This document shows, one piece after another, positions 1 to 9,322 of a stretch of DNA of 64,000 nucleotides. The notes under the pieces were generated by a model. The model worked only from the letters and a program-made list of their open reading frames with translations. It was not told the origin of the DNA and searched no databases. A program made the translations under genes and the position numbers. This stretch comes from Ornithinimicrobium cavernae. GTDB lineage: Bacteria > Actinomycetota > Actinomycetes > Actinomycetales > Dermatophilaceae. The stretch lies in contig NZ_QDDJ01000007.1 in NCBI RefSeq assembly GCF_003121625.1, positions 186,001 through 250,000 on the forward strand, in the 5' to 3' direction. Each line of letters begins with the position of its first letter. Position 1 is the first letter of the stretch.

Positions 1-1028
1 ATCGTGACCTCTGCCCAGCCGAGCAGCTCGAAGTGATGGTGCAGGGGCGCCATCCGGAACACCCGCTTGCCGGTCAGCTTGAAGCTGGCGACCTGGATGA
101 TCACGGACATCGTGATGATGACGAACAGGGCCCCCAGGATCGGCAGCATCAGCTGGGTGCGCGTGAGGATCGCCATGCCGGCCAGGGCCGCTCCGAGCGA
201 CAGTGAGCCGGTGTCACCCATGATGATCTGCGCCGGCGAGGCGTTCCACCACAGGAAGCCGAAGCAGGCACCGGCCACGGCGCAGGCCACGATCGCTAGG
301 TCCAGGCTGTCCCGCACGTCGTAGCAGTTGGGACCGGGGACCGCCTGGCAGCTCTGGTTGTACTGCCACAGGCCGATGAGCGTGTAGGCGCCAAACACCA
401 TGACCGAGGCGCCGGTGGCCAGACCGTCAAGACCATCGGTGATGTTGACGCCGTTCGAGGCTCCGGTGATGAGGAGGTTCGCCCAGATGAGGAACAGGAT
501 GACGCCCACCACGGGGACGCCGAAGGCGAGGTCGAAGCTGGTGTCCCGCACGAACGAGATCGCGGTCGAGGCGGGTGCCCGTCCGTGCTCGTCCTTGACG
601 AGAAGGGCGAGCAGGGCGAACACGGCGGTGATGAGAGCCTGACCGATGAGCTTCTGCGTCGAGGTGAGACCCAGGCTGCGTTCCTTGGAGATCTTGGTGA
701 AGTCGTCCAGAAACCCCACCACGCCCAGGGAGACCAGCAGGAAGAGCACCAGGAAGGCACTGAGGGTGAACGGGTTCGCCCGGACGTCCATGAGGCCGCC
801 GGCCGCCAGGCCCATCAGCACCAGGTGCGAGCCGAGATAGCCGGCGAGGGTGGCCAGGATGATCACGGCGCCGCCCATGGTCGGCTTTCCCCGCTTGTAG
901 TGGTGATGGGTGAGGTCGTCCCGGATGAACTGGCCGTACTCCCGACGCACCAGGAACCTGATGAGCACCGGTGTCCCGAACAGCGCCACGACCATTGAGA
1001 TCCCGCCAGCCAGCAGGACGTTGACCAT
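1..1028 (-). CDS. mraY: Phospho-N-acetylmuramoyl-pentapeptide-transferase (MraY), 3' end cut by the window
   Basis: Makes lipid I by moving phospho-MurNAc-pentapeptide from UDP to undecaprenyl phosphate at the inner face of the membrane. Translating the minus strand from the ATG at 1026-1028 gives a polytopic membrane protein with the family signatures in order: RGKPTMGG near residues 46-53, a GFLDDF loop, NxxNxTDGLDG, MGDTGSLSLG and a PLHHHFE loop near the window edge. A GAGGGG ribosome site lies just upstream of the start. The C-terminus lies beyond position 1. The neighbour upstream of mraY is a TetR gene, not murF as is usual in the division and cell-wall cluster. Confidence 0.95.
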   Translation of the reverse strand, partial: MVNVLLAGGISMVVALFGTPVLIRFLVRREYGQFIRDDLTHHHYKRGKPTMGGAVIILATLAGYLGSHLVLMGLAAGGLMDVRANPFTLSAFLVLFLLVSLGVVGFLDDFTKISKERSLGLTSTQKLIGQALITAVFALLALLVKDEHGRAPASTAISFVRDTSFDLAFGVPVVGVILFLIWANLLITGASNGVNITDGLDGLATGASVMVFGAYTLIGLWQYNQSCQAVPGPNCYDVRDSLDLAIVACAVAGACFGFLWWNASPAQIIMGDTGSLSLGAALAGMAILTRTQLMLPILGALFVIITMSVIIQVASFKLTGKRVFRMAPLHHHFELLGWAEVT

Positions 1029-1148
1029 CAGCCCCTCTTCTCCACGTCTCTCCCGAAGGTTGCCCGGTGGGCCGCCGACCTACGGTAAGCGATCGACTCG
1101 CGGAACGAGTGCATCCGGCCCGGCGCACCGCGCAGGGGCGCGACCAGG

Positions 1149-1715
1149 TCAGGACGCGAGGCGAACGGCCACCTCCACGGCCTCCTCGTCGGTGAGCCCC
1201 TGGCCGCGGACCAGTGAGTGCCAGGTGCCGAACGCCAGGGCCAGCCCGATGCCGGCTCGCAGCATGGCCCTCCGACGACCGGTGGCCCCCCACGGCGCGG
1301 CGAGGAGGTCGGCGGCACGGCTCCAGTGGGCGTGGTAGTCGGCCAGCACGCCGTGGTCGTCGGGGCCGGCCAGCACCTTCGTCATCATCGCCTCGGTGCT
1401 GCGGTGGAAGGCGTAGGTCTCCGCAAGGGCAGTGCGCAGTCGCGCCTCGGGGTCGGCGATCGCGGCCCACCCCTCGGTGTCGGGCGCGGGATGACACCCG
1501 AGGTAGTGCCCACTGCAGGCGCGGGCCAGGGCTGCCTCGTCCGGAAAGTGTCGGTACACGGTGACCCGACCCACCCGGGCCCGCTGGGCGATGTCGCTGA
1601 CTGTGGTCGCCTGCGGGCCGACTTCCTGGTGCAGCTCGATGGCGGCGTCGATGATGCGCTGGCGGTTCTCGCCCTGGCGCTCGGCGCGGCGCTTCAACTC
1701 GTACGTGCGCGCCAT
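1149..1715 (-). CDS. TetR/AcrR-family transcriptional regulator
   Basis: A 188-residue protein with a TetR N-terminal DNA-binding domain: a basic lead (ELKRRAERQ), then helix-turn-helix around residues 20-65 including TTVSDIAQRARV and VTVYRHFPDE, followed by an all-helical ligand-binding part of ordinary TetR length. It is divergent from the alpha/beta hydrolase at 1847. The shared 131-bp gap holds a perfect 11-bp inverted repeat (1781-1805), so repression of the hydrolase, and perhaps of itself, is the likely role. A further TGTTTCA half-site lies close to its own start near 1732. The ligand is unknown. Confidence 0.9.
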   Translation of the reverse strand: MARTYELKRRAERQGENRQRIIDAAIELHQEVGPQATTVSDIAQRARVGRVTVYRHFPDEAALARACSGHYLGCHPAPDTEGWAAIADPEARLRTALAETYAFHRSTEAMMTKVLAGPDDHGVLADYHAHWSRAADLLAAPWGATGRRRAMLRAGIGLALAFGTWHSLVRGQGLTDEEAVEVAVRLAS

Positions 1716-1780
1716 AGCCAGATGATACGCAGTGTTTCACGATCTTGACGCACCCGCCGGGTCGTCCCTATGCTTCCCTG

Positions 1781-1805
1781 TTCATGAAACAGCATGTTTC
1801 ATGAA
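1781..1805. promoter_or_regulatory. Probable TetR operator (perfect inverted repeat)
   Basis: Two perfect 11-bp arms (left arm TTCATGAAACA, right arm its exact complement) flank a 3-bp spacer. The site lies between the divergent TetR gene and the hydrolase gene, about 40 bp before the hydrolase start. Its size and placement fit a TetR dimer site. Confidence 0.75.
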
Positions 1806-1846
1806 TGACTAGGAGCACCGACTCAACCCGACCGAAGGAGCACGTG

Positions 1847-2536
1847 ATGACCATCGTTCTGGTCCACGCCGCGTGGCACAGCCCGTGGCACTGGCACCGG
1901 GTGCGCGCCGAGCTGAGCACGCCCACGGTCACCGTCGACCTGCCCAGCTGTGACGGGCGGCGGGGTGACATGCACGACGACGCCTCGGAGATCAGGCGCG
2001 TCCTCGACGAGCACGACGAAGTGACCGTCGTCGCTCACTCCTACAGTGGCGTGCCGGTGACGGAGGCCGCCGCCGGGCACCCGTCCGTGCGGCACCTGGT
2101 GTACCTGGCTGCCTACAACGCCGACCTCGACGAGACCGTCGCGGGATTCCTGCCTCCGGATCCGGCCGAGCCCAACGTCCGGCCGGACACCGACCTGGAG
2201 CCGACGCCAGACGGCCTGCTCAGGTTCCGCCCGGACCGGGCCGTCGACGTGCTCTTCCACGACTGCCCGGACCCACGGGCAGCGGTGCGGCACATGCGTG
2301 AGACCAACCCGGTCGTCATCGGCCAGGCGCCCCGTGCCATTGCCTGGCAGCAGACCCCATCGACGTATGCCGTGTGCACCGCCGACCGTGCGACCGCGGT
2401 CTCGGTGCAGCGCCGGCTGGCCACCCGTGCAGATCACGTCGTCGAGATCGACTCCGGTCACTCGCCGTTCCTGGCCCGGCCCCGACAGGTCGCCGACATC
2501 ATCCTCGCCGCCCACTCGTCGACGACCGCGGCGTGA
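1847..2536 (+). CDS. Alpha/beta-fold hydrolase (esterase-like)
   Basis: A 229-residue alpha/beta hydrolase of the small esterase/salicylate-esterase-like type. The ATG at 1847 is preferred over in-frame starts upstream because a GAAGGAG ribosome site lies 6 bases before it. LVHAAWHS near residues 5-12 forms the oxyanion region, Ser65 sits in the nucleophile elbow AHSYSG, and His205 in DSGHSPF is the probable catalytic histidine. It is divergent from the TetR gene and probably controlled by it through the 1781-1805 operator. The substrate is unknown. Confidence 0.88.
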   Translation: MTIVLVHAAWHSPWHWHRVRAELSTPTVTVDLPSCDGRRGDMHDDASEIRRVLDEHDEVTVVAHSYSGVPVTEAAAGHPSVRHLVYLAAYNADLDETVAGFLPPDPAEPNVRPDTDLEPTPDGLLRFRPDRAVDVLFHDCPDPRAAVRHMRETNPVVIGQAPRAIAWQQTPSTYAVCTADRATAVSVQRRLATRADHVVEIDSGHSPFLARPRQVADIILAAHSSTTAA

Positions 2537-2542
2537 GCTCAG

Positions 2543-2572
2543 CGGGAGAGACTACGGATCCGCTCTCTCCCG
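2543..2572. terminator. Bidirectional hairpin between convergent genes
   Basis: Stem arms CGGGAGAG (2543-2550) and CTCTCCCG (2565-2572) enclose a 14-base loop. It lies between the stop of the hydrolase and the stop of the converging beta-propeller gene. There is no clear U-tract, as is common in high-GC actinobacteria. Confidence 0.55.
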
Positions 2573-2594
2573 GCTGCGGCGTCCACTCTCCGGG

Positions 2595-3737
2595 CTACGG
2601 CGTCCCGTGGAAGGCCGCGATGCCCATCTGCCTCTTGCCGGCCACCCGGGTGAAGTCGCCGCCCACCAGGACCCCGTCGGCCGTCAGCTCGATCGACCAG
2701 GGGCCCATGTCGCCGGCCAGGCTGGGGTCCCAGTCGGTCAGCGCGCCGTCCACCGTGATGGAGGCGAGCAGGTTCCGCTTGACCTTGAACGTGCTGATGT
2801 TGCGGAAGTGCCCGCCGAAGTACACCTCGGTCGCGGAGGCCGCGATCGCCTGTGTGTCGCCACCGCTCTTGACCGCATACACCGGCTCGTTCGAGACCGC
2901 GGGGTCGTAGGCATACAGGTTGTTGTCCGTCGTGGAGAAGAAGAACCGGGAGCCGTCGGGGGTGAGGGCCACGGCCAGGCCGACGCCTCCCTTGCTCGGG
3001 TTGAAGGCCGTCGCGGCGCCGGTGTCGGCGAGAACCTCCCCGGCTCCGTTGCGGTCGGCCGCACCGATCCGGGAGAAGCCGCCGGCGGCGTAGACCCTGG
3101 TGCCGTCGGGCGACACGGCGATGTCCTTGACGGTCCACGAGGGCCACGGGTTGAAGCGCAGGTAGACAGCGGCCGTGGTGACGTCGAGAGCGGCCAGCCG
3201 GCGCCTCGTCGCGTCCTTGATCACCGTGAAGGTGCCGGCGGCGTAGACCTTGGAGCCGGAGACCTCGATGGCGTGGACGATCCCGTTGGTGTCGGCCGTC
3301 CAGTCGGCGATGACGCTGCCACCCGTGTCGAGCGCGGCGAGCCCACCGCGCAGGAACCCGCCGATCTCGCTGAACTCGCCACCCACGAAGATGCGGGTGC
3401 CGTCGACGCTGCCGTCCAGGGCCCGCACGAAGCCGTTGGCTCCGGGGTTGAACGTCGGGTCGAGGCTCCCGTCCGGGCGGAGCGCCGCGATGTGCTGCCG
3501 GGGCTGGCCGTCGACGGTGGTGAAGGCCCCGCCGATGACGGTCAGGGTGCCGACCTGGGCGACGGCATAGACGTCACCGTTGGTCTGGGCGGTCCTGGTG
3601 TGGGTCTGCGACACCGACGCCGAGGCCGGTGCGACCCCGCTGACGATCAGACCGACGGCCATGAGGATGGCGGCAAGCGCGCGGAGGCCGAGCGACCGCG
3701 ACGGGGGAGTGGTTGCTGGGGACTGCAGCGCGGTCAT
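2595..3737 (-). CDS. Secreted beta-propeller (delta-60/DUF5122-type) protein
   Basis: A 380-residue exported protein. A signal peptide runs to about residue 41 (hydrophobic stretch near 18-36, ASA-type cleavage). The rest consists of repeats with the pattern 'GGxFT.V.G..R..IAAL...G.....FNP', seen five or more times, each giving a propeller blade of the delta-60/DUF5122 kind. These proteins are thought to act outside the cell, but no catalytic motif is visible. The leader upstream (3738-3867) is relatively A+T-rich and probably carries its promoter. It lies downstream of the GNAT gene on the same strand. Confidence 0.8.
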   Translation of the reverse strand: MTALQSPATTPPSRSLGLRALAAILMAVGLIVSGVAPASASVSQTHTRTAQTNGDVYAVAQVGTLTVIGGAFTTVDGQPRQHIAALRPDGSLDPTFNPGANGFVRALDGSVDGTRIFVGGEFSEIGGFLRGGLAALDTGGSVIADWTADTNGIVHAIEVSGSKVYAAGTFTVIKDATRRRLAALDVTTAAVYLRFNPWPSWTVKDIAVSPDGTRVYAAGGFSRIGAADRNGAGEVLADTGAATAFNPSKGGVGLAVALTPDGSRFFFSTTDNNLYAYDPAVSNEPVYAVKSGGDTQAIAASATEVYFGGHFRNISTFKVKRNLLASITVDGALTDWDPSLAGDMGPWSIELTADGVLVGGDFTRVAGKRQMGIAAFHGTP

Positions 3738-3867
3738 GGTCCGCCCTTTCGGAGGGGACGCGAGATCTGCAGACCTGGGCGGAATGCAAAAACTCGGTCA
3801 ATGCCGTCTATGAAAACAGTAAAGTTGGGTGTGTGTCAACGCTTTCCGGACCCTGCTTCGCGCGCGA

Positions 3868-4746
3868 TCAGCTGGCGTCTCGCGACAGGTCCAGTCGCTC
3901 GGGGAGGCTGTCGAACCCGGCGGACCGGTAGGCAGCAACGGCCGCCTGGTTGGCGCTGGGCGTGGCCACGAGCACGGCGGAGGAACCGAGCTCCCGGAGG
4001 GCCGCGGCGCCCGCGAGGGTGACAGCCCTGCCGTAGCCGTGGCCACGGTGCTCGGGGTGGGTGCCGAGCGGCTCGATCAGGCCGGGCCGGCCGGGGCCGG
4101 CCGACCACACGATCACCGCTGCCACGGCGTTGTCGTCCTCGTCGTGGGCCAGCAGGCACCGGGCGTCGGCGAACGGCTGGCCGGCGGACATCGCGTGCCA
4201 CCGCGCGAGGACGACCTCCTCGGTCAGCGAGCCGCCGAACGCCAGTCTGTGCACGGCGGCCCACGCCGGTGCCCGCTCCGGACCGACCTCCTCGATCCGG
4301 AGTGCCGGGTCCTCGACCGGCTCCTCGAGGCCGCGACGCAAGGGCGTCCACGGCTCATCGGTGCTCCAGCCCGCGTCGACGAGCGCGCGGTGGAGGAGAG
4401 CACCGGGTGGGACCTCGAGGGCGACCTTTCCCGGTGGCAGAACCCCGTGCTCGGTGCTGCTCAGATCGGCCACGAGCTGCGCCGCCAGCTCGTCGTCCTG
4501 GTGCGCCTCCGGCGCGATGGCCACCCGCAGCAGGTCGGCACCGTCCAGCAGACCGACCGCAAGGGTCTGCCCACCACGGCGCCAGGTCCGCACGGCCGCG
4601 GCAGTGGCCCCAGCGCCATACCGCCAGAACCAGCCCAGGTCCCCCGGGTGGAGCTGGAAGGGAGTGCCGTCGTCCTGCCACTCCCGCAGGACCGCCACGA
4701 CGCCGGCCAGGTCCTCGACGTCCGGTGAGCCCAGGTGAGTCGCCAT
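3868..4746 (-). CDS. GNAT N-acetyltransferase with tandem GNAT halves
   Basis: About 292 residues, the length of two GNAT units as in mycothiol synthase-like enzymes. Only the C-terminal half shows a good acetyl-CoA loop (HPEHRGHGYGRA) followed by the typical AVAAYRSAGF ending; the N-terminal half is degenerate. The ATG at 4746 is chosen. A GTG at 4782 would add 12 residues, and neither start has a strong ribosome site. It is not MshD itself as far as I can tell, and the substrate is unknown. Confidence 0.8.
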   Translation of the reverse strand: MATHLGSPDVEDLAGVVAVLREWQDDGTPFQLHPGDLGWFWRYGAGATAAAVRTWRRGGQTLAVGLLDGADLLRVAIAPEAHQDDELAAQLVADLSSTEHGVLPPGKVALEVPPGALLHRALVDAGWSTDEPWTPLRRGLEEPVEDPALRIEEVGPERAPAWAAVHRLAFGGSLTEEVVLARWHAMSAGQPFADARCLLAHDEDDNAVAAVIVWSAGPGRPGLIEPLGTHPEHRGHGYGRAVTLAGAAALRELGSSAVLVATPSANQAAVAAYRSAGFDSLPERLDLSRDAS

Positions 4747-4821
4747 CCCACGATCAGACACGATCGGGCGCCGGCGATCCACCAGATATCCGTCGGGGCG
4801 GCGGAGGCTCGGTCGCCCGGG

Positions 4822-5385
4822 TCACACGTCGGCTGGTGCCGAGAGCTTCTCCACCAGCAGGTCCAGCCCCTGACGTGCGGACCGCTCGGCCGCCAGGACC
4901 CGGTCGTGCATGACCCTGGCCGCCTCCACCGTCTCGGTGGCGCGCTGCTCCGCGGCCCGGCAGGCCGCGACGCCGTCCTCCCGCTCCCGCCGGGCGGCCG
5001 CCTGGTCGTCGTGGAAACCCTGCACCTCGCCCGCGGCCAGCTCCACGGCCCGGTCCAGCAGGAACCGGTAGGAGGTGCGGACCTTCTTGGGGTTCGTCCG
5101 GCGCTCCAGGCCGTCGACCTCCTCGTGCAGTCCCTGGCGCATGAACACGAGGGGGTCGGACGTGTACCGCTCGTCCGCGACGGCCTGCTCCGCGCGAGCC
5201 AGCCGCTCACGGGCCTCCTCGAGTCCCCGTTCCGACTCCCGCACGGCGGCTGCGGCCGCCTCACGGTGCGCCGCGAAGCGGGTCTCGAGGGCGTAGACCA
5301 GCTGCTCCTGCTCGCCGGGAGCCAGGCCCTCGCCCTGCTGGCGGTCCGGTCCGCCTCCGCCTGCCTGCTGGCCCCGCTCAGTCAT
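4822..5385 (-). CDS. Coiled-coil protein of unknown function
   Basis: About 187 residues, almost all charged helix, with two long heptad-rich stretches (roughly residues 25-75 and 110-175) rich in Arg, Glu and Ala around a short central region with LERRTNPKKVRTSYRFLL. No membrane segment or enzyme motif is visible. The ATG at 5385 is preferred because GAGG lies about 9 bases upstream. I do not recognise a family. The layout suggests a cytoplasmic structural or nucleic-acid-associated helix bundle, which is only inference. Confidence 0.7.
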   Translation of the reverse strand: MTERGQQAGGGGPDRQQGEGLAPGEQEQLVYALETRFAAHREAAAAAVRESERGLEEARERLARAEQAVADERYTSDPLVFMRQGLHEEVDGLERRTNPKKVRTSYRFLLDRAVELAAGEVQGFHDDQAAARREREDGVAACRAAEQRATETVEAARVMHDRVLAAERSARQGLDLLVEKLSAPADV

Positions 5386-5450
5386 CTCTGCACACCTCAC
5401 ACGTCACACTCGTTGGACCCACACTCTCTCACCCGCGGGAGACTGTGGGC

Positions 5451-6278
5451 ATGCGCTTCTCCCAGGTTGACGTCTTCGCTCACGACCCCTACCGCGGCAA
5501 CCCTCTCGCCGTCGTCCACGACGCCGACGGGTTGACCGATGAGGAGATGGCCCGGTTCGCGAACTGGACCAACCTCTCCGAGACCACCTTCCTGCTGCCG
5601 CCGACGGACGCGGCCGCCGACTACCGCGTCCGCATCTTCACGGTGAGCGAGGAGCTGCCGTTCGCCGGGCACCCGACGCTCGGCAGCGCCCGGGCGTGGC
5701 TGAGTGCGGGCGGGGTCCCGGCCACGGACGGCGAGGTCGTCCAGGAGTGCGGGGCCGGGTTGGTGCCGATCCGGTATGCCGAGGAGCGGCTGGCCTTCGC
5801 GGCGCCGGACTTCCTCCGGTCGGGGGAGGTCGCGGACGAGGACCTGGACCGGATCGTGGCCGCGCTGCGGATCCGGCCGGACCAGGTCAGGCACTCCCAG
5901 TGGATCGACAACGGCCCCGGCTGGGTCGGCGTGGTCCTCGACTCGGCCGACGAGGTGCTCGCCCTGGAGCCGGACTTCGCCTCCTTCGGTGACCTCGATG
6001 TGGGCGTCATCGGTCGGCACGCTGCCGGCGGGCCGGCGGACTACGAGGTCCGGGCGTTCGTCCCCGGGCTGGGGGTGACCGAGGATCCCGTCACCGGCAG
6101 CCTCAACGCCGGGTTCGCCGTCTGGCTCATCGGCGCCGGACTGGCGCCGGAGGCGTTCACCGTCCGCCAGGGCACCGCCCTCGGCCGGGCCGGTCATGTC
6201 GACCTGCGGGCCGAGGACGACCGGGTGTGGGTGGGCGGCCGGGCGAACGTGCTGATCAGCGGGGAGGTCACCTTCTGA
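5451..6278 (+). CDS. PhzF-family isomerase/epimerase
   Basis: A 275-residue PhzF-fold protein, related to phenazine PhzF and diaminopimelate epimerase. Family signs are the start FSQVDVFAxxPYRGNPLAVV, the conserved Glu44 in SETTFLL that acts as general acid/base in PhzF, the EELPFAGHPTLG loop, and VTEDPVTGSLNAG in the second half. The ATG at 5451 is chosen over a GTG two codons upstream. There are no phenazine genes nearby, so this is a stand-alone member with unknown substrate. Confidence 0.9.
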   Translation: MRFSQVDVFAHDPYRGNPLAVVHDADGLTDEEMARFANWTNLSETTFLLPPTDAAADYRVRIFTVSEELPFAGHPTLGSARAWLSAGGVPATDGEVVQECGAGLVPIRYAEERLAFAAPDFLRSGEVADEDLDRIVAALRIRPDQVRHSQWIDNGPGWVGVVLDSADEVLALEPDFASFGDLDVGVIGRHAAGGPADYEVRAFVPGLGVTEDPVTGSLNAGFAVWLIGAGLAPEAFTVRQGTALGRAGHVDLRAEDDRVWVGGRANVLISGEVTF

Positions 6279-6359
6279 GGGACGCAGGACCCCCGGGCCC
6301 ATCCGCCTCGTCGATCGGCTGCTCACACGTCGCTGACCCGAAGAGCCCGGATCCGCCGC

Positions 6360-7349
6360 TCAGGCGTGGGCTCCGTGCTCGCGCTGCGCGTGCCCGGGCG
6401 GCTCGAGCTGGAAGGTGGAGTGCTCCACGCTGACGTCGAAGTGTGCCGCGACGCAGTCCTGCAGCTGGCCCAGCACCTCGGCGGCGTGACCGTCCTGGAA
6501 GCACGCGTCGTCGAGGACCACGTGCGCGGACAGGACGGGCAGGCCGGTCGCGATGGTGGAGGCGTGCAGGTCGTGCACGTCCCGCACGTGGGGGACGCCG
6601 AGGACGTGGTTGCGGACGGCCTCGAGGTCCAGCCCCCTCGGGGTCGACTCCAGCAGGATGCTGCCCGCCTCGCGCAGCACCGTGAGCGCACGGGGCACGA
6701 TGAGGGTGGCGATGAGCATGCCGGCGAGGGCATCGACCCGGGTCCAGCCGGTCGTCGCGATGACGACGGCGCTGATGATGACTGCCACGGAGCCCAGGGC
6801 GTCGTTGACGACCTCCAGGAAGGCGGCGCGCATGTTGAGGTTGGCACCCCGGCCGGAGCTGAGGACCAGCAGGGCCACCAGGTTGCCGACGAGGCCGATG
6901 ATGCCGAAGGCCAGCAGACCGCCGGAGCCCACCGCGGGCGGGTCGGCGAGGCGTCGGACACCCTCGATGAAGGCGTAGGCACCCACCGCCAGCAGGACGG
7001 CGGACTGGGCACCGGCCGCGAGCACCTCCGCGCGACGGAAACCCCAGGTGCGCTCCGGGCTGGGTGCGCGCAGCACCAGCGAGGCGGCGACCAGGGCCAT
7101 GAGCAGCCCCGCGGCATCGGTCAGCAGGTGCGCCGCGTCCACGAGCAGGGCCAGGCTGCCGGTCCACAGCGCGCCGATGACCTCGGCCACCAGGATCGTC
7201 CCCGTGATCGCGAAGGCGATCGCCAGCCGGCCACGGTGGGTGGTCAGCGTGGCGTGGTCATGGCTCGACCCCGGCCGACCACGGTGGGTGGCCTGGCTGG
7301 ACTCCGGGTGGTCGCGAGCCGCGCCCGGGCGCTCGGGATGCCTCCTCAC
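6360..7349 (-). CDS. Cation diffusion facilitator (CDF) metal/proton antiporter
   Basis: A 329-residue inner-membrane exporter of the CzcD/ZitB type with six predicted membrane segments, a His-containing N-terminal tail and a C-terminal cytoplasmic domain ending in a His-rich tail. The helix-2 metal motif is normal (His74 and Asp78 in HLLTD). In helix 5 the usual HxxxD appears as ExxxD (Glu179, Asp183), so the transport site is altered. Its ATG overlaps the stop of the upstream P-type ATPase by ATGA, making it the last gene of the metal operon whose first gene is at 9747. Confidence 0.93.
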   Translation of the reverse strand: MRRHPERPGAARDHPESSQATHRGRPGSSHDHATLTTHRGRLAIAFAITGTILVAEVIGALWTGSLALLVDAAHLLTDAAGLLMALVAASLVLRAPSPERTWGFRRAEVLAAGAQSAVLLAVGAYAFIEGVRRLADPPAVGSGGLLAFGIIGLVGNLVALLVLSSGRGANLNMRAAFLEVVNDALGSVAVIISAVVIATTGWTRVDALAGMLIATLIVPRALTVLREAGSILLESTPRGLDLEAVRNHVLGVPHVRDVHDLHASTIATGLPVLSAHVVLDDACFQDGHAAEVLGQLQDCVAAHFDVSVEHSTFQLEPPGHAQREHGAHA

Positions 7350-9322
7350 GGCAACACCCGCAGCGGCTCCGGTGCGGCCCGGCGGGAGTCGGCCCTGGGC
7401 AGGCCTCTCGTCCGACCGGCGCGGACGCCGTTGGCGATGACGAACACCTCGGCGACCTCGTGGATGAGCACGACCGCCGCCAGGCCGAGGGTGCCGAGCA
7501 GGGCGAGCGGGATCAGGACCGCGATCAGCACCAGGGAGGCCACGACGTTCTGCAGCATGATGCGGCGCGTCCGGCGGGCGTGGTCGAGGGCCAGCGGCAG
7601 GAGGCGGAGGTCGTCGCCCAGCAGCGCGACGTCGGCGGTCTCGATGGCGACGTCTGTGCCCATCGCCCCCATGGCAACGCCCAGATCGGCGGTGGCCAGC
7701 GCCGGCGCGTCGTTGACCCCGTCCCCGACCATCACGGTCGTGCCGCCCGCACGCAGGCGCGCCACGACCGTCGACTTGTCCTCGGGACGCAACTCCGCGT
7801 GGACCTCGTCGATGCCGGCCTCGGCGGCCAGGGCCAAGGCCGTCGCCGCGTTGTCACCGGTGAGCATCGCCACCGTGCAACCCTGCTCCCGGAGACCGGC
7901 GATCACCGCAGCCGCCTCGGGGCGCAGCTCGTCGCGGACCGCGATGGCACCGACCGGCTGCCCCGCGACCTCCACGATCACCGTCGTCGCACCGGCCTGC
8001 TGCAGGCGGATCACGTCCTCGGCCAGCGGTCCGGGGTCCACCCAGCCCGGCCGGCCCAGACGGACCCGCACGCCCCCGACGGTGCCGGTCAGCCCCGACC
8101 CGACCACGGCCTCGACGTCCTCGGCTGCCGGCACCCGGTCAGCGGCCGCCAGGACCGCCGCGGCCAGGGGATGCTCGCTGCGGGCCTCCAGCGCGGCGGC
8201 CCAGGACAGTGTCCCCGCCCGCGTCTCACCGGCAGTCGTGACGACCTTCACAACGGTCGGCCGGTTGCGGGTGAGCGTGCCGGTCTTGTCCAGGGCGATG
8301 GTGCGCACCCTGCCGAGGGTCTCCAGGGCCGCGCCGCCCTTGACCAGGATCCCGCGCCGGCTCGCGGCCCCGATGGAGGCGACCGTGGTGACCGGCACCG
8401 AGATCGCCAGGGCGCAGGGGGAGGCGGCCACGACCATCACCAGGGCGCGGTGCACCCACAGTGTCGGGTCACCGGCAAGGGATCCGATGAGGGCGGTGAC
8501 CGCAGCAGCGACGAGGATGCCGGGCACGAGGGGTCCGGCGACCCGGTCGGCCAGGCGCTGGGTCGCCCCCCGACGGGACTGCTCGGCCTCGACGATGTGC
8601 ACGATGCGTGCCAGGGAGTTGTCCTCGGCGGTCGCGGTCACGTCGACCTCGAGCGCGCCGGTGCCGTTGATGGCGCCGGCGAACACCTCACTCCCGGGCC
8701 CCACCTCGACGGGCACGGACTCGCCGGTGATGGCCGAGGTGTCCACCGCGCTGCGGCCCGACCGCACGACGCCGTCGGTGGCCAACCGCTCACCGGGCCG
8801 GACCACCAGGACGTCGCCGACCCGCAGCTCCTCGGGACGGACCACGACGTCCCGGTCGCCGCGATGCAGCGTGGCCTCCTGAGGCACCAGCTCCAGCAGC
8901 GCGCGCAGCCCGTGCCGCGCCCGGGCCACCGAGAACTCCTCCAGGCCCTCACTGAGGGAGAACAGGAACGCCAGCGCGGCGGCCTCCTCCACGTGGCCGA
9001 GCGCGGTGGCGCCGACCGCACCGATCGTCATCAGCAGGCCCACGCCGAGCCGGCCCCGGGTGAGACGTCGGAGCGCGCCGGGCACGAAGGTGGATCCGCC
9101 GACGAGCAGAGCGGCCCACGCCAGGGCGAGTCCGGCCGTCTCCCAGCCGAGGTGGCCGGCGAGGAACCCGAGCAGGAGCAGCGCACCCGAGGCAAGCCCC
9201 AGCTGCACCTCCCGCACCTGCCAGAGGCGACCCGCCGGCTCCTCCCCGGACCCCGGACCGCCCGGGACCTCGCACCCGCAGGCGTCGAGCGGCATACCGC
9301 CGTCTGTCGGTCTCTCGCTCAT
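7346..9322 (-). CDS. P1B-type heavy-metal ATPase with SPC motif (Co/Zn/Cd type)
   Basis: A 658-residue metal-pumping P-type ATPase. Landmarks are TGES near 199-202, the membrane metal motif SPC at about 301-303, phosphorylated Asp in DKTGTLT at about 345, a TGDN loop, and GDGVNDAP. The SPC motif is characteristic of the P1B-4 group (Co, Ni, Zn), unlike the CPC of zinc and copper pumps. The last helix has HE followed by VAE rather than the HEG(G/S) usual for that group. The N-terminus has a short CGC motif and no HMA domain. The ATG at 9322 overlaps the repressor stop by ATGA. Confidence 0.92.
   Translation of the reverse strand: MSERPTDGGMPLDACGCEVPGGPGSGEEPAGRLWQVREVQLGLASGALLLLGFLAGHLGWETAGLALAWAALLVGGSTFVPGALRRLTRGRLGVGLLMTIGAVGATALGHVEEAAALAFLFSLSEGLEEFSVARARHGLRALLELVPQEATLHRGDRDVVVRPEELRVGDVLVVRPGERLATDGVVRSGRSAVDTSAITGESVPVEVGPGSEVFAGAINGTGALEVDVTATAEDNSLARIVHIVEAEQSRRGATQRLADRVAGPLVPGILVAAAVTALIGSLAGDPTLWVHRALVMVVAASPCALAISVPVTTVASIGAASRRGILVKGGAALETLGRVRTIALDKTGTLTRNRPTVVKVVTTAGETRAGTLSWAAALEARSEHPLAAAVLAAADRVPAAEDVEAVVGSGLTGTVGGVRVRLGRPGWVDPGPLAEDVIRLQQAGATTVIVEVAGQPVGAIAVRDELRPEAAAVIAGLREQGCTVAMLTGDNAATALALAAEAGIDEVHAELRPEDKSTVVARLRAGGTTVMVGDGVNDAPALATADLGVAMGAMGTDVAIETADVALLGDDLRLLPLALDHARRTRRIMLQNVVASLVLIAVLIPLALLGTLGLAAVVLIHEVAEVFVIANGVRAGRTRGLPRADSRRAAPEPLRVLP

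Noticed and set aside
5451-6278. Phenazine biosynthesis
   Set aside because: PhzF-fold proteins are widespread without phenazine genes, and no other phz gene is present.
6366-8882. An 838-codon plus-strand open frame opposite the CDF and P-type ATPase genes
   Set aside because: Low-complexity composition (Arg, Ala, Ser, Thr) and complete overlap with two well-identified membrane transport genes on the other strand.
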